A stretch of DNA of 64,000 nucleotides, from positions 1 to 64,000 of the forward strand of contig NZ_NPJA01000039.1 in assembly GCF_002251295.1 (NCBI RefSeq). The letters run 5' to 3'. Source of the DNA: Prevotella sp. P5-50 (GTDB lineage: Bacteria; Bacteroidota; Bacteroidia; Bacteroidales; Bacteroidaceae). This document shows positions 26,877 through 35,790 of this stretch, in pieces. A program made the position numbers and the translations under genes. The stretch's first letter is position 1; each line of letters opens with the position of its first letter. The notes under the pieces were generated by a model. The model was not told the origin of the DNA and made no database searches. It saw nothing but the letters and a program-made list of their open reading frames with translations.

Positions 26877-28583
26877 TTATTTGTTTTTCTTTGCCCAGTT
26901 GTCTTTTAATCCTACTGTACGGTTGAAGACAAGGTGTCCGGGTTTAGAATCTTCATCTGGTGTGAAATAGCCGATACGTTGGAACTGCAGGAAGTCTCCA
27001 GGTTGTTTCTCTTCAAGGAATTTCTCTACATAACAGTTGTTGAGCACGGTGAGAGATTCTGGGTTGAGAAGTTCGCGGAAGTCGCGTTCATCAGCACCAG
27101 GGTTTTCTACGGAGAACAGTCTGTCGTATAGTCTTACTTCTGCTTTGATGCAGTGGCCGGCACTTACCCAATGGAGTGTACCTTTGACCTTTCTGTCTGC
27201 TCCCGCCATTCCGCTCTTGCTTTCTGGATCGTACTCTGCATAGATTTCTTCAATCTCTCCTGCTTCGTTTTTCTTGCATCCTGTGCAGGCGATGATGTAT
27301 GCGTTTTTGAGTCTCACCTCTTTTCCTGGTGTCATACGGAAGAATTTCTTGGGTGCATCTTCCATGAAGTCTTCGCGCTCAATCCAAAGTTCGCGGCTGA
27401 AGGTGATGTTGTGTGTACCGTCTGCCTCGTTCTCTGGGTTGTTGATAGCTGTGAGTTCTTCTGTCTGTCCTTCAGGATAGTTGGTGATGATAAGCTTTAC
27501 AGGGTTGAGCACGGCAGACACTCTGCATGCTTTTTTGTTAAGGTCTTCACGTACAGCTGCTTCAAGGAGAGCGTAGTCGTTGAGTGCGTCAAACTTAGTG
27601 TATCCGATGGAGTCGATGAAGTTTCTGATGCTTTGTGCAGAGTATCCTCTCCTTCTCATTCCGCAAACGGTTGGCATTCGTGGATCATTCCATCCGCTGA
27701 CGAGGTTTTCGTCAACGAGTGCTTTAAGTTTGCGTTTTGACATGACGGTATAAGTGAGGTTGAGTCTGTTGAACTCAATCTGTCTTGGGCGGTATTCTGT
27801 CTGCCCTTCTTTTTCTTGCAGGAAGTCCACGAATTTGTCGTAGAGTGGGCGGTGAGGCACGAATTCGAGGGTACAGATGGAGTGTGTAACCCCTTCAAAA
27901 TAGTCGCTCTGTCCGTGTGCGAAGTCGTACATGGGGTATGCATGCCATTTTGTTCCTGTTCTGTGGTGAGGAATCTGAATGATTCTGTAGATGATAGGGT
28001 CGCGGAAGTGCATGTTTGGGCTTGCCATGTCGAGTTTGGCTCTGAGCACCATAGAACCCTCTACGGCTTCCGGCGTATTCATTTGTTTGAAGAGCTTGAG
28101 GTTCTCCTCTATGGGTCTGTCGCGGAACGGACTTGGCTGTCCAGGCTGTGTGGGCGTTCCTTTCTGTTCTGCAATTTGTTCAGATGTCTGTTCGTCCACG
28201 TATGCCATTCCTTTTTCTATGAGCCAAATGGCGAATTCCCACAGTTTATCGAAGTAGTCGGATGCATAATACACATTTCCCCAGTTAAATCCGAGCCACT
28301 TGATGTCGTTCATGATGTTTTCGACATACTCTGTGTTTTCTTTAGTGGGGTTGGTGTCATCGAATCGGAGGTTGCAAATTCCGTTGTATTTTTCTGCTAC
28401 TCCGAAGTCCATGCAGATGGCCTTGGCGTGTCCGATGTGTATGTATCCGTTAGGTTCCGGTGGGAATCGTGTCTGTATGCGTTTGCCATTTTTGCCCTCT
28501 GCGAGGTCGTTTTCTACAATCTGTTCAACGAAGCTAATGCTTTTTTTCTCTTCGTTCTCTGTTGTTGTTTTCTCTTCAGTCAT
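26877..28583 (-). CDS. glnS: Glutaminyl-tRNA synthetase
   Basis: Class I aminoacyl-tRNA synthetase of 568 residues, charging tRNA-Gln. The nucleotide-binding signature PPEPNGYIHIGHAKA (about 42-56) carries the HIGH motif, and VMSKRKL near 280 is the KMSKS loop. LRFDDTNPTKE near 72 is diagnostic for Gln/Glu enzymes. The C-terminal anticodon-binding beta-barrels are complete. Direct Gln charging fits the Bacteroidota. It is the first gene of a glnS-TPR-dedA unit driven by a good promoter at 28688-28719. Confidence 0.95.
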   Translation of the reverse strand: MTEEKTTTENEEKKSISFVEQIVENDLAEGKNGKRIQTRFPPEPNGYIHIGHAKAICMDFGVAEKYNGICNLRFDDTNPTKENTEYVENIMNDIKWLGFNWGNVYYASDYFDKLWEFAIWLIEKGMAYVDEQTSEQIAEQKGTPTQPGQPSPFRDRPIEENLKLFKQMNTPEAVEGSMVLRAKLDMASPNMHFRDPIIYRIIQIPHHRTGTKWHAYPMYDFAHGQSDYFEGVTHSICTLEFVPHRPLYDKFVDFLQEKEGQTEYRPRQIEFNRLNLTYTVMSKRKLKALVDENLVSGWNDPRMPTVCGMRRRGYSAQSIRNFIDSIGYTKFDALNDYALLEAAVREDLNKKACRVSAVLNPVKLIITNYPEGQTEELTAINNPENEADGTHNITFSRELWIEREDFMEDAPKKFFRMTPGKEVRLKNAYIIACTGCKKNEAGEIEEIYAEYDPESKSGMAGADRKVKGTLHWVSAGHCIKAEVRLYDRLFSVENPGADERDFRELLNPESLTVLNNCYVEKFLEEKQPGDFLQFQRIGYFTPDEDSKPGHLVFNRTVGLKDNWAKKNK

Positions 28584-28687
28584 ATTATGTGATACGTTTT
28601 TGTTTTCTTTTTGTTGGAGCAGTCTATGCTACATGTGTGATATAGTGATGTTTGTTAGCTTGACGGCTATAGTTTGCCCTTCGTTTG

Positions 28688-28719
28688 CAAAGATACAATA
28701 GAAATCTCTAAAATCTCAA
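28688..28719 (-). promoter_or_regulatory. Promoter of glnS
   Basis: On the minus strand, TTG (28719-28717), a 21-base spacer and TATCTTTG (28695-28688) match the Bacteroidota consensus. Transcription should start near 28682, about 100 bases before glnS. It diverges from the small-RNA promoter at 28779-28810. Confidence 0.75.
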
Positions 28720-28778
28720 GAAAAGCGGTAAAAAATGTGGAATTAGGTCGAAAACATGTTATATATCATATAAAAATA

Positions 28779-28810
28779 TTTGTGTTAGTTGAAAAAAAGA
28801 AGTACCTTTG
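28779..28810 (+). promoter_or_regulatory. Strong promoter of a candidate small RNA
   Basis: TTTG at 28779-28782, exactly 20 bases, then TACCTTTG at 28803-28810: an ideal Bacteroidota promoter. It points into a 180-base region with no rightward gene (the next gene, cobS, is on the other strand). Confidence 0.8.
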
Positions 28811-28815
28811 CAGAC

Positions 28816-28905
28816 GTTATCCTGAATACAATCTTTTTACCTTAAAAGGACTAATACCTGTTTCGTGATGTCTCTGCTGTGAAGTTGGGACATCGCTTTT
28901 TTTTT
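28816..28905 (+). ncRNA. Candidate small noncoding RNA
   Basis: A transcript of about 90 nt is bounded by an ideal promoter and an intrinsic terminator. The terminator stem joins 28865-28872 to 28889-28896 (core GATGTC with GACATC) and is followed by nine T residues. The body contains TACCTTAAAAGGACTAA near 28838, where CCTT can pair with AAGG. No reading frame of useful length exists. It lies between glnS and cobS, both on the minus strand. Possible identities include a known Bacteroidales small RNA family; none could be assigned by eye. Ends are estimates. Confidence 0.6.
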
Positions 28906-28992
28906 GTATTGGCAAGATGACGTTATGTGGGTGAGTATATTGTTAATACAGGGTCATTTGAATATTTTTTCCTGTTCCGAGATGTTGGGCCA

Positions 28993-29853
28993 TTATAATG
29001 TGGCTGCGCAAGTGAGGTAAAACGAGAGTTCTGTTAAAAGGAATGTGGCTCCGCAGCAATCGCCCGTATATCCCTGCAATTTGCGGTTCATCAGCAGATA
29101 GAGCAGATAGAATACAATACACGGAACGGCAACCAGCACTTCTATCGATGAAAATGGAACGGCAAACCATTGGTTCATCATCCAGCCCCAACCTACTAAG
29201 GGCATTAGTCCGGTGAGAGCCAGTCGGAGACCAGCCTGGAGTCCGTATTTTACATAAACGGTTTTAGATTTAGCCTCTTCCTCTTTACGGGCATAGGGTA
29301 GAAACATGATGAGTTGACCGCTTACCATCTTACAAAATGGGTCGGCTGCAAGAATTGTCGAAGCAAGAAGAAGTGTTGAAGCGGAATCGGCATTATCCAA
29401 AGCGAAGGAAGGCGTGAGGGTGGTTATTTCATGATCTCCGATGGCGAGAAGTGTAGTGGCGAGTAGTGCAAAATAAAGAATCAGTCCCAAAACTCCGTAT
29501 GTGCCTATATGTGAGTCTTTCATGATGGAAAGGATGCGTTCACGGTTGTAACCACCTCCGAAACCGTCAAGAAAGTCTGCAAGACCATCTTCGTGGAGCG
29601 CCCCTGTGGTGAGGATTCGTGCGATGATGGCTAATAATACCGCTACGGGCAAGGTGAACCATGCGCTTGTTATATAGAATGTTAGAGCCATGATTCCGCC
29701 TGTGAGCCATCCGGCCAAAGGCCAGTATTCCACAACGTGCTGATAACATGCTTTGGAGGGTGAACACAGTCGCCAGAAAGGCAGTCGGGTGAAGAAGATG
29801 AGTGCTGCCATAGGAGTCTCCCACCATTTTGTTTGGTCTATGCGAAGTCTCAT
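28993..29853 (-). CDS. cobS: Adenosylcobinamide-GDP ribazoletransferase
   Basis: Cobalamin synthase, an inner-membrane enzyme joining adenosylcobinamide-GDP to alpha-ribazole. Diagnostic elements are FFTRLPFWR near 20, YWPLAGWLTGG near 48, TGALHEDGLADFLDGFGGG near 88-106 (acidic metal-binding cluster) and KDSHIGTYGVLGL near 116. Several hydrophobic helices follow. At 286 residues it is somewhat longer than the usual 245-255. It is the last gene of the cobU-cobT-cobS set, 21 bases after cobT. Confidence 0.93.
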   Translation of the reverse strand: MRLRIDQTKWWETPMAALIFFTRLPFWRLCSPSKACYQHVVEYWPLAGWLTGGIMALTFYITSAWFTLPVAVLLAIIARILTTGALHEDGLADFLDGFGGGYNRERILSIMKDSHIGTYGVLGLILYFALLATTLLAIGDHEITTLTPSFALDNADSASTLLLASTILAADPFCKMVSGQLIMFLPYARKEEEAKSKTVYVKYGLQAGLRLALTGLMPLVGWGWMMNQWFAVPFSSIEVLVAVPCIVFYLLYLLMNRKLQGYTGDCCGATFLLTELSFYLTCAATL

Positions 29854-29874
29854 GATTGTTGTTTTTTTCGATGG

Positions 29875-30924
29875 TTAGAAATATTTGGTGATGTGTGCAT
29901 TATCGAAATTATTCATCTCCTGCATCATCCGTACGCTACTCTCCAAAATGCCAAAGGAGCAAAGTGCTCCTGTGCCTTCTCCCAGTCTCAGACCAAGATT
30001 CAATAGTGGCTGCACTCCCATACTGTCAAGCAGAAGTTTGTGGCCGCTTTCGTCACCACAATGGGCAAATACCATGTATTGTTTGGCTTGTGGGTAGAGT
30101 TTGCTTGCGGCCAAGGCACATGCAGACATGATGAATCCGTCTATTAATATAATAAGGTGTAATTCTGCCGCACGCAACATGGCTCCAATGGCTGCCACCA
30201 TTTCGAATCCGCCGAAATAACGTATTACCTCCCATGCATCCTCTTCCTGACCTCCATTGGCTTTGAATCTGTTTACTGCCTCGTTCAGTACCTCGTATTT
30301 ATGATTGATGCCCGCTGTATTGAGTCCTGCGCCAGCTCCGATGCAGGTGTTGAGTGGCAGATGGGCAAACAGGCTCATCCATATGCTGCTTGGCGATGTG
30401 TTGGCGATGCCCATTTCTCCTATAGAAATCACCTGGCACCCTTCTTTCTGACAGCAATCCACCATGTCGCGGCCTATGCCGAGTGCTTGTTCCATTTCTT
30501 CCTGACTCATGGCCGCTTCATGCAAGAAATTGTTAGTGCCCCAAGCGATTTTGCGTGGAATGATACCTTCTATAGATGAAAGGTCGTAATCCACTCCGAC
30601 GTCGATAATCTTCAAGTCGAAACCGTATTGTCGGCAGAACATATTGACTCCGCCTCCGCCACGTGTGAAGTTTATCATCTGTTGCCAAGTCACTTCGCGT
30701 GGCGAGACGCTTACTCTTTCGCGCTCAATACCATGGTCTGCACCAAATAGCAAGTGACTGGGATGATGCAGGGTGGGCGATAGTGTCTGTTCTATCAAGC
30801 ATATCTGTAATGCGAGTTCTTCCAAGCGGCCCAATGAGCCTTTGGGTTTGTTGAGATTGTCGATTTTCGACTGAATGGTAGGACGAAGTGAATCGTCGAG
30901 AGGATAAATATTAAATGTTGTCAT
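29875..30924 (-). CDS. cobT: Nicotinate-nucleotide dimethylbenzimidazole phosphoribosyltransferase
   Basis: A 349-residue enzyme activating the lower-ligand base of cobalamin to alpha-ribazole phosphate. KPKGSLGRLEELA near 27, FGADHGIERERVSVSPREVT near 64-83, FTRGGGGVNMFCRQ near 88, the long GEMGIANTSPSS near 168 and the catalytic-Glu region EGTGALCSFGI near 316 are typical. Length is standard. It overlaps cobU by four bases. With cobU and cobS it completes nucleotide-loop assembly; no corrin-ring genes are in the window, so salvage of cobinamide is possible. Confidence 0.94.
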   Translation of the reverse strand: MTTFNIYPLDDSLRPTIQSKIDNLNKPKGSLGRLEELALQICLIEQTLSPTLHHPSHLLFGADHGIERERVSVSPREVTWQQMINFTRGGGGVNMFCRQYGFDLKIIDVGVDYDLSSIEGIIPRKIAWGTNNFLHEAAMSQEEMEQALGIGRDMVDCCQKEGCQVISIGEMGIANTSPSSIWMSLFAHLPLNTCIGAGAGLNTAGINHKYEVLNEAVNRFKANGGQEEDAWEVIRYFGGFEMVAAIGAMLRAAELHLIILIDGFIMSACALAASKLYPQAKQYMVFAHCGDESGHKLLLDSMGVQPLLNLGLRLGEGTGALCSFGILESSVRMMQEMNNFDNAHITKYF

Positions 30925-31427
30925 TTGATTTTTACTGAAATTCCACTAACCATCAGAATTACCTCGTCGGCCTTTGAAGCCACATATTGGTTGAACCATC
31001 CCAGTAGATCTGTAAATTTGCGTTGCACGGCATTGGCACTTACTCCACCCGATCCAATTTCGTTGGTTACGAAAATGAATGTGGCATTTTGACTCACCAA
31101 GCGGTCAAATTCCTGTTTCAGTTTGTCGAGCACTACGTCAACCTCCTCTGCTTCGCAGAAGAAATTAGTGGCCCAAAGCGTCAGGCAGTCCACCAAAACC
31201 ACACGTCCTGAAAAATCGTGACGACTCAGTGCGTGTTCCTCTTCTATATTAGTCCATTGTGGTCCACGACGCTCCTGATGGCGACGTACACGCTCGCGAA
31301 ACTCATCGTCCCAAATATGGGCTGTGGCCAGATAAACAGGGTTTTCGCTGAGTGTTAACGCCAATTGCTCTGCTTTTTCACTTTTTCCAGACCGTTGGCC
31401 TCCGGTGATAAGGATTATTCTGCTCAT
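30921..31427 (-). CDS. cobU: Adenosylcobinamide kinase/guanylyltransferase
   Basis: Bifunctional P-loop enzyme of 168 residues, phosphorylating adenosylcobinamide and transferring GMP to it. The Walker A is TGGQRSGKSEKAE near 6-18; VYLATAHIWDDEFRERVRRHQERR near 31 carries the guanylylated-His region; VVLVDCLTLWATN near 77 and FVTNEIGSGGV near 117 follow. The start was set at the ATG at 31427; the upstream alternative is TTG. A TAATTTTG element ends only seven bases before this ATG, which suggests a very short or absent leader. No cobalamin riboswitch fits in the gap before ompA. Confidence 0.92.
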   Translation of the reverse strand: MSRIILITGGQRSGKSEKAEQLALTLSENPVYLATAHIWDDEFRERVRRHQERRGPQWTNIEEEHALSRHDFSGRVVLVDCLTLWATNFFCEAEEVDVVLDKLKQEFDRLVSQNATFIFVTNEIGSGGVSANAVQRKFTDLLGWFNQYVASKADEVILMVSGISVKIK

Positions 31428-31513
31428 AAAATGCAAAATTAAAATAAATTCTTCAATAAATTTTTCTTTTCGATGGAAAAATTTGTCTATTCGTAGAGTT
31501 TTCTTAGGAAATG

Positions 31514-31545
31514 TTTGGTAGTTATTTTTTTTTTTTGTTACTTTG
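31514..31545 (+). promoter_or_regulatory. Promoter of the ompA-like gene
   Basis: TTTG at 31514-31517, 20 bases including a run of fourteen T, then TTACTTTG at 31538-31545 (one mismatch to TAnnTTTG). The predicted start leaves an untranslated leader of about 50 bases. The T-run spacer is notable and could make activity sensitive to slippage in its length. Confidence 0.7.
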
Positions 31546-31601
31546 CAGCTCGAAACTTAAGTAATTAAACGTTACAACATATTATATAATCATTAAAAAC
31601 G

Positions 31602-32750
31602 ATGAAAAAAGTATTTTTAATGCTTGCCGTTGCAGCTTTTTCTGCACAGGCTATCTCTGCTCAGACTGTAGAGGAAAGTGAGAATCAGGACAACTGGTAT
31701 GTAGGTATCAAGGCTGGTGCGAGTGCAAAGGCCACAGGTGTTTCAGTATTCAACAACATTAACCCTTCTGCCGGAATTCGTGTAGGCCGCTGGTTTACTC
31801 CAGTATTCGGTCTCGCCGTTGAAAGCGACGCTTATGCCCGTACACGTGGATTCGGTAGCTACAGTACATTGGTTCGTGCGCTCAACACTTCAGTACTCGG
31901 TACTACAAACTTCAGCAATTGGTTTGGCGGATACAAAGGCGAGCCTCGCAACTTTGAGGTAATCGGTGTTTATGGACTCGGTTGGGGTCACGCTTTCGGT
32001 ACTTCTAACGAGCGTGAAGGTCAGGACAACGATGTACTGACATCTAAGATTGGTCTTGATTTCGCTTTCAACCTTGGCGCAAACAAGGCTTGGCAGCTCT
32101 ATATTGAACCAAACCTCGTGTATGGTCTCAATGCAGATGGTCAGGACATCAAATACAACTTCGGTACCGCAGCCTTCGGAGTTAACGTAGGTTTGAACTA
32201 TAAGTTCGGTAACACCAATGGTACTCACAATTTCAAAATCGCACAGCTCCGTGACCAGGCCGAAATCGATGGCCTGAATGCCAAGATTAACGAGCTCCGT
32301 GCTGAAAATGCTAACAAGGACAACAAGATTGCTGCTGATGGCCGTACCATCGCTGACCTTCAGGCTCAGCTCGCTGCTGAAAAGAGCAAGCAGCCTGAGG
32401 TGAAAGTCGTTAAGGAAAACAATACTCAGCTCCAGCCAATCGTCATCTTCGGTCAGGGTAAGAGCACCATCGACGCAGCTCAGTATGCAAGCATCGAAAT
32501 GGTTGCTAAGTACATGCGTAATCACAAGAATTCTAAGATTATCGTTCGTGGCTACGCTTCACCAGAAGGAAGTGCAGAAATCAACGAGAAGATTTCTATC
32601 GCACGTGCTAACGCTGTGAAGAACGCTCTTGTTAAGCGTTACAAGATTGCGGCCAGCCGCATCACTACTGAGGGTCTCGGTGCAACCGACAAACTCTCAG
32701 AGGAGGTTGACTTCAACCGCGTAGCTATGTTCTTCGATACTACTAAGTAA
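31602..32750 (+). CDS. OmpA family outer membrane protein
   Basis: A 382-residue outer membrane protein. Signal peptide to about residue 20 (ISAQ); an eight-stranded beta-barrel about 28-205; a coiled coil at about 212-265 (repeated Leu/Ala/Glu/Lys heptads around INELRAENANKDNK); and a C-terminal OmpA-like peptidoglycan-binding domain about 275-380, with IIVRGYASPEGSAEINEKIS and RANAVKNALVK containing the conserved Asp/Arg-type positions. Codon use is markedly biased to C-ending codons compared with its neighbours, suggesting high expression. It resembles the abundant OmpA-like proteins of Porphyromonas and Prevotella. It has its own promoter and terminator, so it is monocistronic. Confidence 0.92.
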   Translation: MKKVFLMLAVAAFSAQAISAQTVEESENQDNWYVGIKAGASAKATGVSVFNNINPSAGIRVGRWFTPVFGLAVESDAYARTRGFGSYSTLVRALNTSVLGTTNFSNWFGGYKGEPRNFEVIGVYGLGWGHAFGTSNEREGQDNDVLTSKIGLDFAFNLGANKAWQLYIEPNLVYGLNADGQDIKYNFGTAAFGVNVGLNYKFGNTNGTHNFKIAQLRDQAEIDGLNAKINELRAENANKDNKIAADGRTIADLQAQLAAEKSKQPEVKVVKENNTQLQPIVIFGQGKSTIDAAQYASIEMVAKYMRNHKNSKIIVRGYASPEGSAEINEKISIARANAVKNALVKRYKIAASRITTEGLGATDKLSEEVDFNRVAMFFDTTK

Positions 32751-32782
32751 TAAGAACTCAGCATTTAGCGACAAATAAACAG

Positions 32783-32821
32783 TCCGTCTTGTGGAGTATT
32801 TTCTGCAAGACGGATTTTTTT
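32783..32821 (+). terminator. Terminator of the ompA-like gene
   Basis: CCGTCTTG at 32784-32791 pairs perfectly with CAAGACGG at 32806-32813, and flanking T32783 with A32814. Seven T residues follow. It lies about 33 bases after the stop codon. Confidence 0.88.
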
Positions 32822-32940
32822 GATTATAACTTTGAGACATCTGTACTTCTGTCGCTTTCTGAATAGTGAAATGCCTAAAGTATTACCCTAGAACGTCCTT
32901 TCTTCTTCCCAACTATCTTCTATTATTGTCCCAAATCTGA

Positions 32941-33065
32941 TGGGACTTACTTGGGATTTACTTAGGACTTACTTATGACTCGGTTTTTAGGAATATTATG
33001 CCTTTCTATGAATGGGTCAATCCCGAATGCATCCCGAATGCATCCCGAATGCATCCCGAATGAGA
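32941..33065. repeat. Two short 11-bp repeat arrays
   Basis: First block, 32941-32973: TGGGACTTACT, TGGGATTTACT, TAGGACTTACT, three 11-base units. Second block, 33022-33065: CCCGAATGCAT three times, then CCCGAATGAGA. Both have the same 11-base period as the array at 254-473, and the second block shares its CGAA core. They lie between the ompA terminator and the GH115 promoter, so they are outside both genes. The reading frames across them are repeat artefacts. This is not a CRISPR array: there are no spacers. Confidence 0.8.
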
Positions 33066-33165
33066 ATATAGTGAAGGCCTCATTAAAAAAACGACTGAAA
33101 TCTCGCATGCAAAACTTTGTTTGTTTAAAATGACGGACAACGTTATCATTTTTGAGAAATAATGT

Positions 33166-33173
33166 GTAACTTT
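33166..33173 (+). promoter_or_regulatory. Probable promoter of the GH115 gene, -7 element
   Basis: TAACTTTG, a perfect TAnnTTTG, 30 bases upstream of the GH115 start. The nearest TTG upstream (33151-33153) is too close for ideal spacing, so only the -7 box supports it. The rest of the 450-base gap holds the ompA terminator and 11-bp repeats. Confidence 0.55.
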
Positions 33174-33202
33174 GCATCCGAACTTAAAAACAATATACAC
33201 TT

Positions 33203-35722
33203 ATGACAACTATTCAAATCATCAAAACAACATTATTGGCTTTTGTTGCCCTCTTTGGAATGCAAACCATAAAGGCTGCAGAGCGATTTGTAAATTTCAA
33301 TCAAGGAGACCTGCTCCTTAACCCACAAAAGCAAGTAACCATCACAACGGATGAAGCAGATTTTAAAGCCGTTGATATTGCCGTACATGCTTTGGCAGCA
33401 GACTTCGGGCGAGTAACAGGACAAGATGCCGTGCTTCAACATCAGGCGGATGCAAAGATTATAGTGGGAACTATAGGGCACTCTAAATTTATTGACCAAC
33501 TCGCAAAGAAAAAACTTATCGATGCAACACAACTTAAAGGAAAACGCGAGAAGTTTATCATCACAACCGTAGGAAAACAACTCATTATTGCAGGAAGCGA
33601 CAGAAGAGGTACTGTCTATGGAATCTATGAACTTTCTGCACAGATGGGTGTGTCGCCATGGTACTATTGGGCTGACGTTCCTACTGAAAGACATGACGAG
33701 ATCTATGTCAACCGAGGAATATATACTGACGGAGAACCGGCTGTTGCTTACCGAGGAATCTTCCTCAACGATGAAGCACCGTGTCTTTCTACATGGATTA
33801 AAAATACATTTGGTACTAATTATGCAGACCACCATTTCTATGAGCGCGTCTTTGAACTTGTGCTCCGACTGAAAGGAAACATGATGTGGCCTGCCATGTG
33901 GATGTGGTCGTTCTATGCAGACGATCCTGCCAACGAGAAAACGGCCAACGATATGGGTATTGTCATGAGTACCTCACATCATGAACCAATGGCAAGAAAC
34001 CATCAGGAATATGCACGTAGAAGAGCAGAGTGGGGACCATGGAACTATAATACCAATAAAACAAAGTTGCAGCAGTTCTTCCGTGAAGGCATCGAGCGCA
34101 TGAAAGGAACCGAGCAGCTCGTAACCATAGGAATGAGAGGCGATGGCGACGAAGCCATGAGCGACGAAGCCGATACGCGACTCATGCAGCAGATTATTGC
34201 AGACCAGCGAAAGATTATTGCAGACGTAACAGGAAAGAAAGCAAGCGAAACGCCCCAAGTCTGGGCGCTCTATAAAGAGGTGCTTGACTATTATGACAAA
34301 GGAATGAAAGTTCCTGAAGACGTTATTCTTCTCCTTTGTGACGATAACTGGGGAAATGTGCGTAGAGTACCGAATGCACAAGAACGCAAGCATAAAGGAG
34401 GATGGGGACTCTATTACCATGTGGATTATGTGGGAGCACCGAGAAATTCTAAATGGCTCAACGTCACTCCTATGCAGAATATGTGGGAGCAACTCACTTT
34501 AGCCTACGAAAACGGAATACAGGCGATGTGGATTCTCAATGTTGGCGACCTTAAGCCAATGGAATTTCCCATCTCTATGTTTATGGATATGGCTTGGAAT
34601 CCAAGAAAATACGATGTCAACAATATCACAGAGCATGCCCGCCAGTTCTGTCTTCAACAGTTTGGAGCAAAACAGGCAGACGAAGCAGCCCGTCTGCTCA
34701 ATATCGTCTGCAAACTCAACGGACGATGCACGGCAGAAATGATGGATGCGAATACCTATAATATAAATACAGGTGAATGGAAACAAGTGGTCGATGAATA
34801 CGCAACTCTTGAGCGCGATGCGCTCAGACAGTATCTCACACTCGACGAGAACCAGCGCGATGCTTATCAGCAAATCATACTCTTCCCGATACAAGCCATG
34901 GGTAATATCCATCAAATGTATTATGCGCAAGCCATGAACCGTAAACTCTTCAAAGAGGGAAATCCTGATTGTAATCTTTGGGCAGATCGCGTAGAACAGG
35001 CGTTTAAGCGCGATTCTACACTTTGTGCTGATTATAACCTCAAAATGGCAGGTGGAAAATGGAATGGAATGATGATTCAGAAACATATCGGTTACACTTC
35101 ATGGAACGATGACTTCCCGGCAGACAGGATGCCAGAAGTGAAACGCATTGAAAATCCTACAAACGGAGGATATGTGTTTACAGAGGCAAATGGAGTGGTA
35201 GCCATGGAAGCAGAACACTACTATGCTGCATCTGATGCATCAGAAGCAAAATGGACTATCATACCAGACATGGGACGCACAAGAAGCGGAGTTACCCTAA
35301 TGCCTTATACCAAAGGTGTGGAAGGGGCAAGCCTGACCTATCGATTCCGTATGCCAAACGGAGTGAAGAGTCCACTCAAAATACACATCGTAGTGAAATC
35401 CACCCTCGACTATCTTAACAAAGGCGGACTTACTTATAGTGTGCAACTCGATCAAGGAGAGGTTCAAACAGTCAACTTCAACCACAATCTCAATGAGAAA
35501 AAGGAAAATATCTATTCCATCTATTACCCAACCGTGGCAAGAAGAGTAGTGGAAAGTATTGTTACACTCCCAGTAGTAGAAGGCGAATTCCATACCCTGA
35601 CAATCAAACCTAACGATCCTGCTATCGTCTTCGAAAAAATCATCGTTGACGCAGGAGGATACAAACCGTCGTACCTCTTCATGAATGAAAGTACATGCAA
35701 AATTGATGCAAGTCAAAAATAA
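33203..35722 (+). CDS. GH115 xylan alpha-1,2-glucuronidase
   Basis: A large secreted glycoside hydrolase of 839 residues that removes (4-O-methyl)glucuronic acid branches from xylan. A signal peptide ends near residue 25 (TIKAA). An N-terminal alpha/beta domain (ITTDEADFKAVDIAV, ADAKIIVGTIG) is followed by the conserved core: GTVYGIYELSAQMGVSPWYYWADVP near 137-161, YRGIFLNDEAPCLSTW near 182, LKGNMMWPAMW near 222, MSTSHHEPMARN near 252 and IGMRGDGDEAM near 309. The beta-rich C-terminus is complete. It stands alone without a SusC/SusD pair, so it is not in a classical PUL here. Its product chain would yield xylose for the xylB pathway. Confidence 0.92.
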   Translation: MTTIQIIKTTLLAFVALFGMQTIKAAERFVNFNQGDLLLNPQKQVTITTDEADFKAVDIAVHALAADFGRVTGQDAVLQHQADAKIIVGTIGHSKFIDQLAKKKLIDATQLKGKREKFIITTVGKQLIIAGSDRRGTVYGIYELSAQMGVSPWYYWADVPTERHDEIYVNRGIYTDGEPAVAYRGIFLNDEAPCLSTWIKNTFGTNYADHHFYERVFELVLRLKGNMMWPAMWMWSFYADDPANEKTANDMGIVMSTSHHEPMARNHQEYARRRAEWGPWNYNTNKTKLQQFFREGIERMKGTEQLVTIGMRGDGDEAMSDEADTRLMQQIIADQRKIIADVTGKKASETPQVWALYKEVLDYYDKGMKVPEDVILLLCDDNWGNVRRVPNAQERKHKGGWGLYYHVDYVGAPRNSKWLNVTPMQNMWEQLTLAYENGIQAMWILNVGDLKPMEFPISMFMDMAWNPRKYDVNNITEHARQFCLQQFGAKQADEAARLLNIVCKLNGRCTAEMMDANTYNINTGEWKQVVDEYATLERDALRQYLTLDENQRDAYQQIILFPIQAMGNIHQMYYAQAMNRKLFKEGNPDCNLWADRVEQAFKRDSTLCADYNLKMAGGKWNGMMIQKHIGYTSWNDDFPADRMPEVKRIENPTNGGYVFTEANGVVAMEAEHYYAASDASEAKWTIIPDMGRTRSGVTLMPYTKGVEGASLTYRFRMPNGVKSPLKIHIVVKSTLDYLNKGGLTYSVQLDQGEVQTVNFNHNLNEKKENIYSIYYPTVARRVVESIVTLPVVEGEFHTLTIKPNDPAIVFEKIIVDAGGYKPSYLFMNESTCKIDASQK

Positions 35723-35777
35723 AACGGCTCTATGAAATTATGTCAAAAAAGTGCATTAATCATACAGAGATTAAATG

Positions 35778-35785
35778 TATCTTTG
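35778..35785 (+). promoter_or_regulatory. Promoter -7 element before a candidate small RNA
   Basis: TATCTTTG, a perfect -7 box, 56 bases after the GH115 stop and about 60 bases before a strong terminator. No TTG at ideal spacing is seen upstream. Confidence 0.5.
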
Positions 35786-35790
35786 CACTC

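Noticed and set aside
31428..31601. Cobalamin riboswitch expected before cobU
   Set aside because: The gap to ompA is AT-rich, only about 170 bases, shared with a divergent promoter, and has none of the conserved B12-box features.
33022..33065. CRISPR-like direct repeats
   Set aside because: Units are 11 bases, directly adjacent and without spacers; no cas genes are present in the window.
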